This document shows positions 9,350-22,031 of a stretch of DNA of 64,000 nucleotides, piece after piece (position 1 is the first letter of the stretch; the number at the start of each line of letters is the position of its first letter). This DNA comes from Platanthera guangdongensis (lineage: Eukaryota; Streptophyta; Magnoliopsida; Asparagales; Orchidaceae): the NCBI GenBank assembly GCA_039583875.1, contig CM077147.1:113270440-113334439 (forward strand), read 5' to 3'. The translations under genes and the position numbers were made by a program. The notes below the pieces were generated by a model, which was not told the DNA's origin, ran no database searches, and worked only from the letters and a program-made list of their open reading frames with translations.

Positions 9350-10294
9350 TGAAAGAAATAGTGCCTAACCACCTAGAGGGCGGGTGAATAGGTGTAATTT
9401 TTCTTTTGATTCTAAGGCAGATATTTTGTTCAGTTACTTAGCAGAAATTGTAAATTTAACTATCACACAACACAGCAATCACAGAGATTATCATACACAG
9501 AGTGCACACAGTGTTTATAGTGATTACCCAAGGTCTGGGTACATCCACTTTCCCCCTTCCCCTATCTAGCAGTGTACTAGATTCAGCCTACCTTCTGCAC
9601 TTCTCCTCAGATCCTCGGATCTTACAGCTCAGAACCCCAAACAGGTTCCTACAACTCAGAGTGTCTCCACTCCTGCAACTCAGGCAAACTGCCCTACCTT
9701 AGCCTTCACCAAGGCCTACACTCAGAGAACACAGTCTCCTACAACTCAGGCACAAAGCCCTACCACTCAGTCTTCAACAAAACCTACACTCAGAGAATAG
9801 ATTCTCCTACACTCAGGCTCAAAAGCCCTACCTCAGCCTTTATAAATTTAGGCTTACAACTCAGATCCCTTACGATCCTACAAAAAGATAATAAATGGTT
9901 TTAGGTTACCACTCTGTTTGAGAGAATGAAGAGGGCAACCTTCTTGATCTGTTCTTGATAGAACTGATTTCTGAGATCAACTTTGTCTTTGCTTTCTTCA
10001 AGGGTTCTTGAGTCTGAACTCAGTAAAAGTTGATTTTCTTGAAGTAGACCGGCTGACAACTTCCTTCTTAAGATGAAGAATTAAATCTGGATCCATATTT
10101 GCAGTCTGGTTCAGAACATGCTTCTTAAGAGATTTGATTAAACAAGTCTCTTTCTTGATTTCAATTACTGGAGTTCTCTCTCTCCAAGTAAATCTGAAGT
10201 TTCTTCAAAATACTGATTTACAATTTTCTCTGGATCTGTATTCTACAATGATTGATTTTCTTCTCTCATTCTTACTTTCTGTTGAAGGAGAAAG

Positions 10295-10304
10295 CCTTTA
10301 TATA
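10295..10304 (-). promoter_or_regulatory. TATA box of the B 3' LTR
   Basis: The minus strand reads TATATAAAGG, downstream of the palindrome array. The 5' LTR copy is at 21068-21077. Confidence 0.6.
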
Positions 10305-10437
10305 GTCTTCCTCCATGGTAACCAGCTGATCCGGTTTTTAACGAACTTCTGACAGCTTTGACAGTTGTGGTAGACCGGTTGAAATGGCAGCTGTCAAGTC
10401 ATCCAGTCACTTATTGAAATCACTGTCTCTGTCTGAA

Positions 10438-11119
10438 AGTGTCGAGAATGATCTTCATTATGTGTCGACACAAATAGAATAAGTGTCGACACAAATGGAC
10501 GAAGTTTCGACACTAGACTAAGTGGTGTCGACACAACTCCTTCTATTGTTGTAACAGCTTCTCGGTACTGCTTCTGTTGAATGTGTCGACACTGATTGTG
10601 TGTGTCGACACAAGTATTTCTTCTTTAAAACTTAGTTGAAATTCTGCTGTGTGTCGACACATCTCCTTTGTGTCGACACAACTACTTTTGTAGTTGATAC
10701 TTGGTGAGTGTCAACACATCTCCTTTGTGTCGACACAAGTACTTCTTTACTTTAACATTGTTGAAGCTTTGCTGTGTGTCGACACAAGTCCTGTGTGTCG
10801 ACACAGTTGATGTCGACAATGCCTTCAGTGTGTCGACAAATACTTCTGTGTGTCGACACTGCATCTTGGTGTCGACACATTTGATGTTGACTAAGCTTCT
10901 CTAGGTATCAACACTGCCTCTAAGTGTCGACACAATTTATATTGACAATTCTTCACAGTGTGTCGACACTGCCTGTATGCGTCGACACATTTCTTCTGGT
11001 GTCGACTCTGCCTTTCCTGGTGTCGACACAATTTACTCCAAGTGTTGACACAGCTTTTCTCCAGTGTCGACATGAGTCTTCATAAGTGTCGACACTGCTT
11101 CTCTAGGTGTCGACATATT
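10438..11119. repeat. Palindrome array (GTGTCGACAC) in the B 3' LTR
   Basis: Copies begin at 10462, 10483, 10504 (one mismatch) and 10525, an exact 21-bp step, and go on to about 11119 with looser spacing. Decayed versions such as GTGTCAACAC and GTGTTGACAC are frequent. Confidence 0.93.
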
Positions 11120-11257
11120 GACTTAGAAACTTTTCTGCATTTCGTGCAATTACTTAACCTGCACATATAAACTCAAAACACATCAAATACACCTTGATGT
11201 ATATCATTAAGGTGAGGCTTCTTCAAATCTGGTACACATTTTCCACTGTACCCAACA

Positions 11258-11271
11258 ATCTCCACCTATTT
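11258..11271 (-). promoter_or_regulatory. Polypurine tract of B
   Basis: The minus strand reads AAATAGGTGGAGAT next to the LTR start. The T inside the G run differs from A, D and G. The region 11272-11527 between this tract and ORF3 is AT-rich and holds no gene. Confidence 0.85.
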
Positions 11272-11527
11272 GGAGAAGTCATAACCCTTAGTCAATGATA
11301 TACACCATACATAACAAATACACAATATGATGTATAACAGCATTATATGACAGGGTAAATACTAAACAAAACATGTATAAACAATCTTCACAGAATAACA
11401 ATGTAACAGATTGAACATTAAACATTGTTTTGTTACAACTACCAAAAGTTTATTTAATCAAAAGTTTACATGGATTTTAGCACAAAAGATTACAAAGTTG
11501 TAAACTTAAGAAAATTCTATTCTATGG

Positions 11528-14319
11528 CTACTCTGGGTCCTTGATGATAATGTCCTTGCATGATTGAATCATGGCTTGAACTGGAGCATCAGTGTCATCA
11601 ACAGGCTTCTTTCCCATAAGATCTTTCTTTTTTAGCTCTTCAGCCCGTATCTTTTGTCTTCCAAAGTAATGATAAGGCTTAGGGAAATAGTTGCTAGGCT
11701 ACTGTCATTAGGAGGTAGCTTCCCAAGTTTAGCCTTTCTTCTGTACTGTACAATAGCCTCTATCCTGGCTTCATGTTTTCTCCATTCTTGGCCAGAGTAC
11801 CATTTGCCCCTTTCTAGGATATTGTCCTTTGCAGCTTTCCAAGCAGTTAATATGATATTTCTAGAAGTTGGGCTCCACTGTTCAAAATAAGGCCTTAACT
11901 CTGCCTGTTCTCTAAATCTCTTCTTTGACAATAGAGCTTCTTGCTCTTTCAAAACTGCCTCTGGCACAGACTGATCTACTTTCTCAAAAATAATATTCTT
12001 ATTACCCTCAAGAGGGCTGTACATAGATTGGACGTCTTGATGAATCATTTCAAAATCGGCAGGAGGATAAATGACTTGAGCAACTTTAGCAGGCTCTCCT
12101 CCAAAAATAGTAGGGTGAATGCCAGATTCAGCCACATTATCATCATCACACAGGGGTGGATAGCCAAGTGTGGCTCTGACGCTATTGGAAATCCATTTAG
12201 CATGGTCAGATCCAGCTTTGACTAAAACCCTCTCCCCCTTTATGACTTCTCTAGCTATGTGATCTCTGAGATCATCCTTTTGGAATCTGACTTGTCCATC
12301 CATAAAATTGACTCCATCTTTGTAGAATGCTTTTAATTTCAGTAGTTGTCCAGAAATTATCTTTTGGGAATCTGTAATAGCAGTTTTTACAGCAGCTATT
12401 CCTTCTTGTAATTGCTTGTCAAACTCAGCTTTGGCAGCAGTCCTTGCTTCAGTCTGAGCAGCTGCAATAGTCTTCATTTTAGTTACTATCACATTATGTG
12501 ATACAGTTAGATTTTCATTCATTCTAATCTGATTCTCAAGAACATATCCTTGTTTTACAACCATATCATCCACTTGAGTCTTTATCTTTTCCTGATGAGT
12601 AGCTAGGTAAACAACAGCATTTCCACCCTTGTGGAAGCAGTCAGTCATCTCCTTATTATTTTGATTGACTTCAAATCTTATAGATTTTATATCTGTTGCT
12701 AAAGAGAGTTGTAGATCCTTGTGTGTCTCATCTATATACTTTTCCATAGCAATCCTTTGCTCATCCAACTTTACTTGCATGGATATTAACAAAGAACTAT
12801 AATCAATTGTTGGAGCAGGCTGTGGAGCAACAGTTTGTAAAGCTTTCTTGTAGCTTTGACTCCTTCTTTTGAAGACCATAAGCTTTCTCTTCTTAGCTCT
12901 AGCAGCTTCTTCATCCTCAGAAGCAGAAGTACTGGCAATGTCTACTCTATCTTTAGGACTATGAGGCAATTCCTTCTCATTCCTTGGTAGCTCCTCATCA
13001 TTCCTTATAGTCTCCTCCTGAGATCTTACATGCTCCCCCTCAAGATCTACCTTCTCCCCCTCAAATACTGCTTTCTCTCCCACAAAAGCTGCATGCTCCC
13101 CCTCAATATCAGTCTGTACCAAATCAGGGAACAGCTCTTCTAGAGTAAACTCCTGTTGAGTAGGGACTAGAGAGTTTCTTATCTCAGGAGCATTATTAGC
13201 AACTGATGTGTCTTCCATGACAACATCTTGTGGTTGACTATTTAACTGAGTTTGCTGATCAACATCAAGTAAATACTTAGTTAATACTTCATCCTCTATA
13301 TGGAAAATTTACTGATTAACTTCATGTATTACCTCAAGGATTGTCTGAGTAGCCATTTCACTGTCTAGGTGAGTTGGCTCTTCCACATATTGAGGCTCCC
13401 CCTAGAGTGGATCCAGCTGAATAGGGTTAGCAGATAGTTGCTCCCCCTGCCTCTATGCATCTACATTCCTTACTGGGGACCTTCCAGTATTATCACCTTC
13501 TTCCTCATTTGAACTGAAGACTACCTGCTCCTCTGAACTACTAGAGGATTCAGGAGCCACTATGGCTTTCTTCTTCTTCTTTTGAGGTGTTTCCTTCTCT
13601 GGTGTAGGTATTTCTTTAGTTAACACCCTATCTCATCTTGAGATTATCCTGATGTCCATTTTTCTCATGTGGTTTATCTTAGAACCAGTAACTTGGTTCA
13701 TGACTTCTGGAATACTTTCAGCCAAGTACAAACTCATAATCCTACCCAGATTGGGCTTCTTAAGACTTTCCTTTATCTTTTCAAACATCACTGATGACCA
13801 ATCAGTGTTTAGTTTAAAAATGATTCTTGTCATTAGGTTGAACATGTGAGCTGATATTCTATCATTCCCACCTGGCTTGCTCAGAATCACCTTCCCAACT
13901 ACTTCAGATAAAAACTTTCCTTGCATGTTCATGCCTTTCCTGTTAAAAACTGATCCAATCTTCATGTCTGAATCTAGTCCACACCATTGCAGTGCCTCCC
14001 TTATCTTTGATGCAGGTACATCTTCCTCTTCTTTAGTTCTAGGTACATGTAGAACTTTTCTTAGACTTTTTTGGGTGACTTTCACCTTGGCTCCATGGAC
14101 TATGGATCGAATTTTTAGTCCAATGTGATCTAGGATTGTTGCACTAAAGAATTCGAGTACTTCCTTTTTCCAAATCTTGATGGGCTCAGAAACTAAAAAC
14201 TCCAACCCAGTCTCAGCTACTAGGGTTACAACACCTTGAATTTCTGGTGCCGCATCGTCAAAGGCATGTCGTACTAGCTCATAACCTTCATTGATGTTCT
14301 CTTATAGCTTGGGTGCCAT
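11528..14319 (-). pseudogene. Element B ORF3 (envelope-position ORF), broken
   Basis: This frame is homologous to ORF3 of A along its length. It starts ATGGCACC at 14319 but has a stop six codons later (14302-14304). The N-terminal part, open to 13633, holds KIKESLKKPNLGRI and KINHMRKMD. A TGA at 13633 replaces a Trp kept in A. Several stops follow in the acidic linker (about 13309-13455). The long open part from 13218 has RAKKRKLMVFKRRSQSYKK, a helical coiled-coil-like stretch (NKEMTDCFHKGGNAVVYLAT) and the C-terminal ..TSRNIILTAWKAAKDNI module. A frameshift near 11690 breaks the end. The family stop is at 11528. Function unknown. Confidence 0.8.
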
Positions 14320-14356
14320 TAGGGTTTAGAGAAATCTTGAATTTAGATGAGATAGA

Positions 14357-14800
14357 TGTCGACACAAAGTCTTGGTCTCAAAATAATGGAAAGCGTGTCG
14401 ACAAACAATGTTGAAGACCTATTTATACCTTTCGAAAAATGAAGGTGAAAAGGCGCGTCAAAATACTCTAAATGTGTCGACACTGTTGAAAAGTGTCGAC
14501 ACTTACTTCTGATGTCTCGACAACTATGTTGACTGCGATGTGTCGACATCAATTATGATGTGTCGACACTTATACATCTGCGTTCGACGATTAGTCGATA
14601 CTTCACTCGACGAAATCAGTGTTAAACCTAAGTGTCGACACCACCCTGGATGTGTCGACACCTACTCTGGATGTGTCGACACTTATTTCTCTGAAGTGTC
14701 GACACAGACTTCCTAGATGCGTCGACACCATTTCTCTGAAATGTTGACACCACTCCTATGTGTCGATACAGACAACTCCTTGTGTCGACACTATTTTACT
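14357..14800. repeat. Palindrome array (GTGTCGACAC) between pol and ORF3 of B
   Basis: At least ten intact or near-intact GTGTCGACAC decamers lie between the end of pol (14822) and the ORF3 start. Decayed copies such as ATGTTGACAC are mixed in. Most lie upstream of the TATA-like site on the minus strand; two lie downstream, in the leader. Confidence 0.92.
14419..14427 (-). promoter_or_regulatory. TATA-box-like sequence upstream of ORF3 of B
   Basis: The minus strand reads TATAAATAG in the context AAAGG..GTC, 100 bp before the ORF3 start at 14319 and after the internal palindrome array. It matches the A site at 1045. Function inferred. Confidence 0.55.
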
Positions 14801-14821
14801 TAGCCAATTTTTATCAAACTA

Positions 14822-17800
14822 TTATAAGTTCAACATTCCTAATTCAATTTTGAACTTATTGAATTTAGTTTCATCAAGGGGCTTAGTAAACATTTCAGCT
14901 ATCTGATTATCTGTTTTAACATATTCTAGGGAAATGTCCTCTTTTTCTACATGTTCTCTAAGAAAATGGTATCTAATTTCTATGTGCTTAGTCCTACTAT
15001 GTGAGACAGGATTTTTTGCAATAGAAATAGCACTTGTAGAATCACAAAGCAAAGGTGTTCTACTTACTTGAATACCATTGTCTTTTAGCTGGTGTTGAAT
15101 CCATAAAAGTTGTGCACAGCAGCTTCCTGCAGCAACATATTCTGACTCAGCTGTGGAGAATACCAAACTGGTCTGCTTCTTACTACTCCAAGACACCAGT
15201 CTTTCACCTAGAAATTGACAGGTTCCTGTAGTACTCTTCCTATCTTCTTTGCAACCTGCAAAATCTGCATCTGAATAGCCTGTCAGTACAAAATCTCCAT
15301 TCCTAGGGTACCAAAAGTCTAGATAAGGTGTGCTCTTGAGATATCTCAAAATTCTTTTGACTGCAGTCAGATAAGATTCTTTAGGGCATGCTTGGTACCG
15401 AGCACAGACACATGTAGCATACATGATATCTGGTCTACTAACAGTCAAATACAGAAGGGAGCCAACTATCCCTCTATACAAAGTTTCATCTACAGGTTTC
15501 CCTACATCATCTTTTCTTAGAGACATACTTGATCCCATAGGAGTTTTCATGGTAGTGGATGATTCCATACCATACTTCTTTATCAACTCTAGGGTGAACT
15601 TAGACTGGCATATGGACAGGCCATCTTCAGTCTGTCTTACTTGGAGACCCAAGAAGAACTTAAGTTCCCTCATACTGCTCATTTCAAATTTTCCTTGCAT
15701 AATATTTGCAAACTTTCTGCAAAGATTACTTTCTGTAGACCCAAATATTATGTCATTCACATATATTTGGACTAGGATTATCTTTCCTTTAGATTCCCTA
15801 AGGAATAGAGTCTTCTCTATTTTCCCCCTTGAGAATTTGTTCTCAAGGAGGAAACTAGACAGGGTTTCATACCAAGCCCTTGGGGCTTGTTTAAACCCAT
15901 ACAATGCCTTCCTAAGTCTATAAACATAATCAGGTTTGAGAGGATCAACAAGACCTAAGGGCTGCTCTACATAGACTTCTTCATTTAGATCTCCATTTAG
16001 GAAAGCTGAATTAACATCCATTTGGAATACATTAAACCCTTGATATGTTGCATAAGCAAGGAACATTTTGATAGCTTCCAGTCTTGCTACTGGAGCAAAG
16101 GTTTGTCAAAGTCAATTCCTTCTTCCTGCCTATATCCTTTTGCAACAAGTCTAGCTTTATTCTTTATGATGATTTCATTCTCATCCAATTTGTTCCTAAA
16201 GACCCACTTTGTTCCAATGATATTGTGGTCTTTGGGTTTAGGAATAAGATTCCAGACCTTGCACCTCCTGAACTGATTCAGCTCCTCTTGCATGGCATCA
16301 ATCCAATGATGGTCTAGAACTGCTTCTTCAAATTTCTTTGGTTCCACTTATGATAGGAAGCTGGAGAAAAGAACAGTGCTCAGATTCCTACTTCTTGTTT
16401 GCACTCCTTGTCTTGGATCACCAATTATTTGATTGGCTGGATGATCCTTTAAGTGTCTATTAGCTGGAGGTAGTCTTTTTTCAGGTTGAACCCCTCCAGT
16501 CTCTTCAACATGCTGCACCTCTTGGTTTTCTTCAGCATCTAGAGAGTCTTGTACTCCCCCTGGACAGCAGTCACCATTTTCCACTTCCTAATTTGCAGTA
16601 GAATCTTTTGCAATGGTAAGCTTGTCCATTCTCTCAGTTATACCTGTAAAGCTGCATACACTACTTGGCAACTCACTGTTAATCAGTCTTGTTTCATCAA
16701 AGACTACATGTATAGACTCTTATACAACTTGAGTAATCAAGTTGTAGACCCTATAAGCCTTACTATTGTTGTTGTACCCAACAAGTATCCCATCTTGGTA
16801 TTTGGAAGCAAACTTGGTTAGATAAGACTTACCATTATTAAGTATATAGCACTTGCAACCAAAGATCCTGAAATAAGATAAATTTGGTTTTCTGCCCTTC
16901 ACAATCTCATAGTGAGTCTTTTTGTGGTACTTGATGATAGTAGCTCTATTGATCACATGACATGCAGTGTTTACTACCTCAGCCTAGAAATACTCTGGGA
17001 GAGAAGTGTCACTCAATAGAGTTCTACCAGCCTCTATCAATATTCTATTCTTCCTTTCAGCAATACCATTTTGCTGTGGTGTTGTTGGTGAGGAAAATTC
17101 CTGAAAAATCCCAAATTCTTCACACAGTTTTGTCATACTTTCAGACTGAAATTCAGTACCATGGTCACTTCTGATTTTGACCACTATACTGTTCAACTCA
17201 TTCTGAATTTGTTTAACAAAACTATATAAGATACTTGGGGTTTCAGATTTTTGTCTTAGGAAGAACACCCAGGAATATCTAGAATAGTCATCTACTATCA
17301 CAAATGTATAGACCTTCCTATCTAGACTATGAACTGGCATAGGACGAAAAAGATCCATATGCAAGAGGTAAAGACACCTCACTGAATCCTTGTTTTCAAG
17401 GCTATGAAAGGTGGATTTGGTCTGCTTGCCTTTTTGACAAGCTGAGCATATCCCATCCTTTATACACTTAAATTGAGGACCATTCCTCACTAACTCTTTG
17501 CTAAATAGTTGGCCAATAGTGTTGTAGTTAAGATGGGCCAGCCTCTTGTACCATTTAACACAATGTAAGACTCTCTCATCAGCTACAAGACAAATAGGAG
17601 AAATATTGTTCTCACACACAAAGTCAAGACAATAAACAATCCTCTTCCTATATCCAGTCAGAATGATCTTTTGATCACTTGACCTTTTTATATGACAACC
17701 ATTCTTCAAAAATGAGATGTCATATCCTAGATCACTCAGCTGACTTATGCTAATGAGGTTATGTTTCAAACCCTTCACATAGGCCACTTGACTGATAGTA

Positions 17801-17991
17801 ATCCGGTTACTAGAAATGTTAGCAAAGCCTTTGATGATTCCTTTTTCTGAACCACCAAAGGTAACTTTAGGTCCATCCTTGATAGGTGTGTAGTCCTTCA
17901 GCAACCCCCTTGTTCCAGTCATGTACCTGGAACATCCACTGTCCAAGTATCATATTGGGGCATGACCACTTGGACTTACCTGCAATAAAGA
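14822..17991 (-). pseudogene. Element B pol (protease, integrase, RT, RNase H), broken
   Basis: The order is Ty1/copia. The protease has DSGCSRYMTG. The integrase has WYKRLAH where H-x-x-x-x-H zinc binding is usual (first His lost), then C..C with GKQ, and Asp (HMDLF), Asp (RSDHGTEF) and Glu (PQQNGIAE). The reverse transcriptase has KWVFRNKLDE, DVNSAFLNG and KALYGFKQAPRAWYE. The active site reads YVND instead of YVDD (codon 15755-15757). RNase H ends with TKHIEIRYHF and ELGMLNL. Stops in the common frame lie at 17950, 16984, 16720, 16348 and 16087, and a one-base loss near 16110 shifts the rest. The gene stops at 14822. Confidence 0.92.
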
Positions 17992-20031
17992 CTAGTTAAC
18001 CTTACAACCCAAATGAGTTTTGGGTCCTTGGTTCATGTTAGCCTGTACTTTAACAAATCTACCTGTAGCTCTTCTAGCAGGCAGATTGCTACTCTCCTTG
18101 ACACTAGAATTGTGCCAACAATGTAAGGCAAAGTGGCCTACCTTGCCACAACACCAGCACTCAAACCTGTTGTACCTTTGTTTAGGTACTACCCTGCCTG
18201 AATTATCTACAACAGGCATCTTATTTTGTGCTGGGGCTTTGCCATTAGATTTGGACCTAACAGTCCATGCAGGTTTTTTAAACCCTAATCCAGTCTTACC
18301 CTTTTCAGGTACAAACTCATCTATTAAGGGTAAAATAGATTTAGGTTTAGAAAAGTTAGCCACAATCTCTCTCTCCTTCTGAAGTCTAACCTCCAGATTT
18401 CTAATCTGATCATTCTTGAATGTGATTGTACCCATTTGAATAACAGTTATGTTTTTCAATCTGGCAATCTCATTCAGTTTTTGATCTAACAACTTCTCTG
18501 AATCTACTGCAGCTAATTTAAGACTAGCAATCTCCTTTGCCTGAGTTTTGGCCAAGGTTTTGCTTTTCTTCAAGGCCTGCAACAAGTCTCTATATTCATC
18601 AATTAACTGATGAATATCATCTTCAGATTCAGACCCACCCACATCACTTGATGCAGATGTATCTGACTCTGACTCAGTACTATAAATTGAACTAGAAGAA
18701 CAACTTTGTAACTAACTTGGTCCAGGCTGATCCTGGCTCTTGTCTCCTCCAGATATAGCCATCAGTCCCTTGCACTGATGGTCTTCATGCTCATAAATCG
18801 AGTTCATTAGCTGCAAGAACTCATCTTCTTCCTCTTTAGCAAATAATCCAATGTAGGCTTCAGCTTCTGATTCTGTTTCTGAAGATGACTGATCTGTCAG
18901 ACTCTTGTCTTTCTTAGCAACAAAGTACTTTTCCTTTTTGCCCTTAAACTGAGTCTTCTTTTTGTCAGCTGACTCCTTCCTTTTTTCAGGACAGTCAGCC
19001 ACTACATTTCCTTGTCTATTGCAGCAATAGCACACAATCTTTGAAGATGTAGCTATGCTTGGCTTGGACCTGCTTCTGTCATTCCTGGATGACTTTCTCT
19101 TCTGATAGTAGTCATCTTTTGGATGAGAAGTGGAAGGCTTAGACCTCCACTGCTTCTCCTTTAGAAATCTTTGAAAGTGCCTAGTAAAAGCAGCAAAGTC
19201 TTCATCACTTTCACTGCTATCAGAACTCTTGCTATCTGAATTATTTGTGACAGCCTCAGTAATTATTTTAGGTTGAGATGGAGACTTGCTTTTATACTTC
19301 TTAGTGGCTTCAGTCTTGAAGGACACAGACTTTTCCTTGTGCTCCACTCTAGTATTCTTCTCTTCCTCCTTTCTAGTCATTAACTGTATCTCATAAGATA
19401 GCAGTTTTCCAAACAAAGTTGGAGGAGGTATATCAGCAAGTTTGGCCACTTCCATAATGGCACAAATCTTGGTGTCCCAGTCCTTAGTCAGGGATCTTAA
19501 GAACTTGTCATTCAGCTCATAGTTACTGAAGTCTCTTCCATAGGACATCAACTCATTAACAATCCTATAGAACTTCTTGTAACATTCTGTAATGCTATCA
19601 GACTTTCCTTGTCTGAAGCTTTCATATTCCTGATTTAACATTGACTTCCAATCTTGTCTTACTTCCTCGGAGCCCTCCATATACACTATTAATGTGTCCC
19701 ACATTTCTTTAGAGGTTTTATAATGAATTAAGTTCTGAAATGTTGAATCATCAATGACACTAACAATTATATTATTGGCTCTCTTATCCATAGTGGCCAG
19801 GATGATTTCATCTTTAGGCATTTCAGAAAAGTCATTGGGAGTTTTCTGATTTGCATGCAGAATGGATATCTTCATTGGCACATATGGGCCTTCTTTGACT
19901 ATAATATATATCCTTGGGTTAGAAGCTTCCATAAAGAGTCTGACCCTCTCTTTCCATATGTCAAATATCTCTTTTTTACATATTGGCAATTTCATTGACC
20001 CCAGCTCCTTGTGATTTTCACCTGAACCCAT
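17992..20031 (-). pseudogene. Element B gag with two zinc knuckles, interrupted
   Basis: Gag starts ATGGGTTCAGG at 20031, shortly after the primer-binding site. The N-terminal capsid-like region (KEIFDIWKERVRLFMEASNPR, KEMWDTL, FLRSLTKDW) is the UBN2/DUF4219-type gag of copia elements. A first zinc knuckle reads CYCCNRQGNVVADC, with Asn at the usual His position. An acidic linker and a coiled-coil-like stretch (AKEIASLKLAAVDSEKLLDQ) follow, then a good knuckle CWCCGKVGHFALHC. A TAG at 18712 interrupts the frame, which continues in phase. The boundary stop TAG is at 17992. Confidence 0.88.
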
Positions 20032-20109
20032 TTTCTTGATTCTTTCTTGATTCTTATATCTGCCCTAAGTATCTTACTCTGACTGTTAAGTCCTTTCTTG
20101 AGTAACCTC

Positions 20110-20121
20110 CCTCTGATACCA
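20110..20121 (-). promoter_or_regulatory. Primer-binding site of B
   Basis: The minus strand reads TGGTATCAGAGG, two bases (AG) after the 5' LTR end. It matches the 3' end of plant initiator Met-tRNA, the usual primer for minus-strand synthesis. Confidence 0.92.
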
Positions 20122-20123
20122 CT

Positions 20124-22031
20124 TGAAAGAAATAGTGCCTAACCACCTAGAGGGGGGTAAATAGGTGTAATTTTTATTTTGATTCTAAGGCAGATATTTT
20201 GTTCAGTTACTTAGCAGAAATTGTAAATTTAACTATCACACAGCACAGCAATCACAGAGATTATCATACACAGAGTGCACACAGTATTTATAGTGGTTCT
20301 CCAAGGTCTAGGTACATCCACTTTCCCCCTTCGCCTATCTAACAGTGTACTAGATTCGGCCTAACTTCTGCACTCCTCCTCAGATCCTCAAATCTTACAG
20401 CTCAGAACCCCAAACAGGTTCCTACAACTCATAGTGTTTCCACTCCTACAACTCAGGAAAACTGCCCTACCTCAGCCTTCACCAAGGCCTACACTCAGAG
20501 AGCACAGTCTCCTACAACTCAGGCACAAAGCCCTACCATTCAGTCTTCAACAAGACCTACACTCAGAGAATAGATTCTCCTACACTCAGGCTCAAAATCC
20601 CTACCTCATCCTTTATAAATTTAGGCTTACAACTCAGATCCCTTAGGATCCTACAAAAAGATAATAAATGGTTTTAGGTTACCACTCTGTTTGAGAGAAT
20701 GAAGAGGGCAACCTTCTTGATTTGTTCTTGATAGAACTGATTTCTGAGATCAACTTTGTCTTTGCTTTCTTCAAGGCTTCTTGAGTCTGAACTCAGTAAA
20801 AGTTGATCTTCTTGAAGTAGACCGGCTGGAAACTTCCTTCTTAAGATGAAGAATTAAATCTGGATCCTTCTTTGCAGTTTGGTTCAGAACCTGCTTCTTA
20901 AGAGATTTGATTAAACAAGTCTCTTTCTTGATTTCAATTACTGGACTTCTCTCTCTCTAAGTAAATCTGAAGTTTCTTCAAAATACTAATTTACAGTTTT
21001 CTCTGGATCTGTATTCTACAATGATTGATTGTCTTCTCTCATTCTTACTTTTTGTTGAAGGAGAAAGCCTTTATATAGTCTTCCTCCATGGTAACCGGCT
21101 GATCTGGTTTCCAATGAACTTCTGACAGCTTTGATAGTTGTGGTAGACCTGTTGAAATGACAGCTGTCAAGTCATCCAGTCACTTCTTGAAATCACTGTA
21201 TCTGTCTGAAAGTGTCGAGACTGATCTTCATTATGTGTCGACACAAATAGACTAATTGTCGACATAAATGGACTAAGTGTCGACACTAGCCTAGGTGGTG
21301 TCGACACAACTCCTGTTGTTGTAACAACTTCTCGACACTGCTTCTGTTGAATGTGTCGACACTGATTGAGTGTGTCGACACAAGTACTTCTTCTTTAAAA
21401 CTTAGTTGAAATTCTGCTGTGTGTCGACATATCTCCTTTGTGACGACACAACTACTTTTGTTGTTGATACTTGCTGAGTGTCGACACATCTCCTTTGTGT
21501 CGTCACAAGTACTTCTTTACTTTAACATTATTGAAGCTTTGCTGTGTGTCGACATAAGTCCTGTGTGTCGACACAGTTGATGTCGACAATGCCTTCATTG
21601 TGTCGGCAAATACTTCTGTGTGTCGACACTGCCTCTTGGTGTTGACACATTTGATGTCGACTAAAATTCTCTGGGTGTCGACACTGCCTCTAAGTGTCGA
21701 CACAATTTATGTTGACAATTCTTCACAATGTGTCGACACTACCTGTATGTTTCGACATATTTCTCCTAGTGTCGACTCTGCCTTTCCTGTTGTCGACACA
21801 ATTTACTCCAAGTGTCGACAAAGCTTTTCTCCAGTGTCGACACAAGTCTTCATAAGTGTCAACACTGCTTCTCTAGGTGTCGACATATGGACTTAGAAAC
21901 TTTTCTGCATTTCCTGCAATTACTTAACCTGCACATATAAACTCAAAACACATCAAATACACTTTGATGTATATCATTGAGTAGGGTGAGGCTTCTTCAA
22001 ATATGGTACATATTTTCCACTGTATCCAACA
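20124..22031 (-). repeat. 5' LTR of element B
   Basis: On the minus strand it starts TGTTGGATACAGTGG at 22031 and ends CTTTCA at 20124. It is collinear with the 3' LTR and has the same length. The TATA box TATATAAAGG is at 21077-21068. The flanking CCAAG (22032-22036) is the right target duplication. Confidence 0.95.
21210..21890. repeat. Palindrome array (GTGTCGACAC) in the B 5' LTR
   Basis: This is the counterpart of the 3' LTR array, with the same order of copies. Individual copies have decayed independently, for example TTGTCGACAT near 21256 and GTGTTGACAC near 21639. Confidence 0.92.

Larger units (their letters stand above)
9350..11257 (-). repeat. 3' LTR of element B
   Basis: On the minus strand it starts TGTTGGGTACAGTGG at 11257 and ends CTTTCA at 9350. 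It holds the palindrome array (11119 down to 10438), a TATA box (10304-10295) and a U5 with repeated ACTCAG/CTACA motifs read on the plus strand (9580-9870). No genes. Confidence 0.95.
9350..22031 (-). mobile_element. Element B: complete Sirevirus-like Ty1/copia retrotransposon, minus strand
   Basis: Both LTRs are 1908 bp by my boundaries (20124-22031 is 5', 9350-11257 is 3'). Between them on the minus strand lie a primer-binding site, gag, pol, a palindrome array, ORF3 and a polypurine tract. The flanks are TCAAG and CCAAG, a 5-bp target duplication with one mismatch, and the gypsy LTR is continuous across the insertion. The two LTRs differ by scattered substitutions and small indels. The element is about 12.7 kb. 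All genes are broken, and the catalytic motif of its reverse transcriptase is mutated. Confidence 0.95.
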
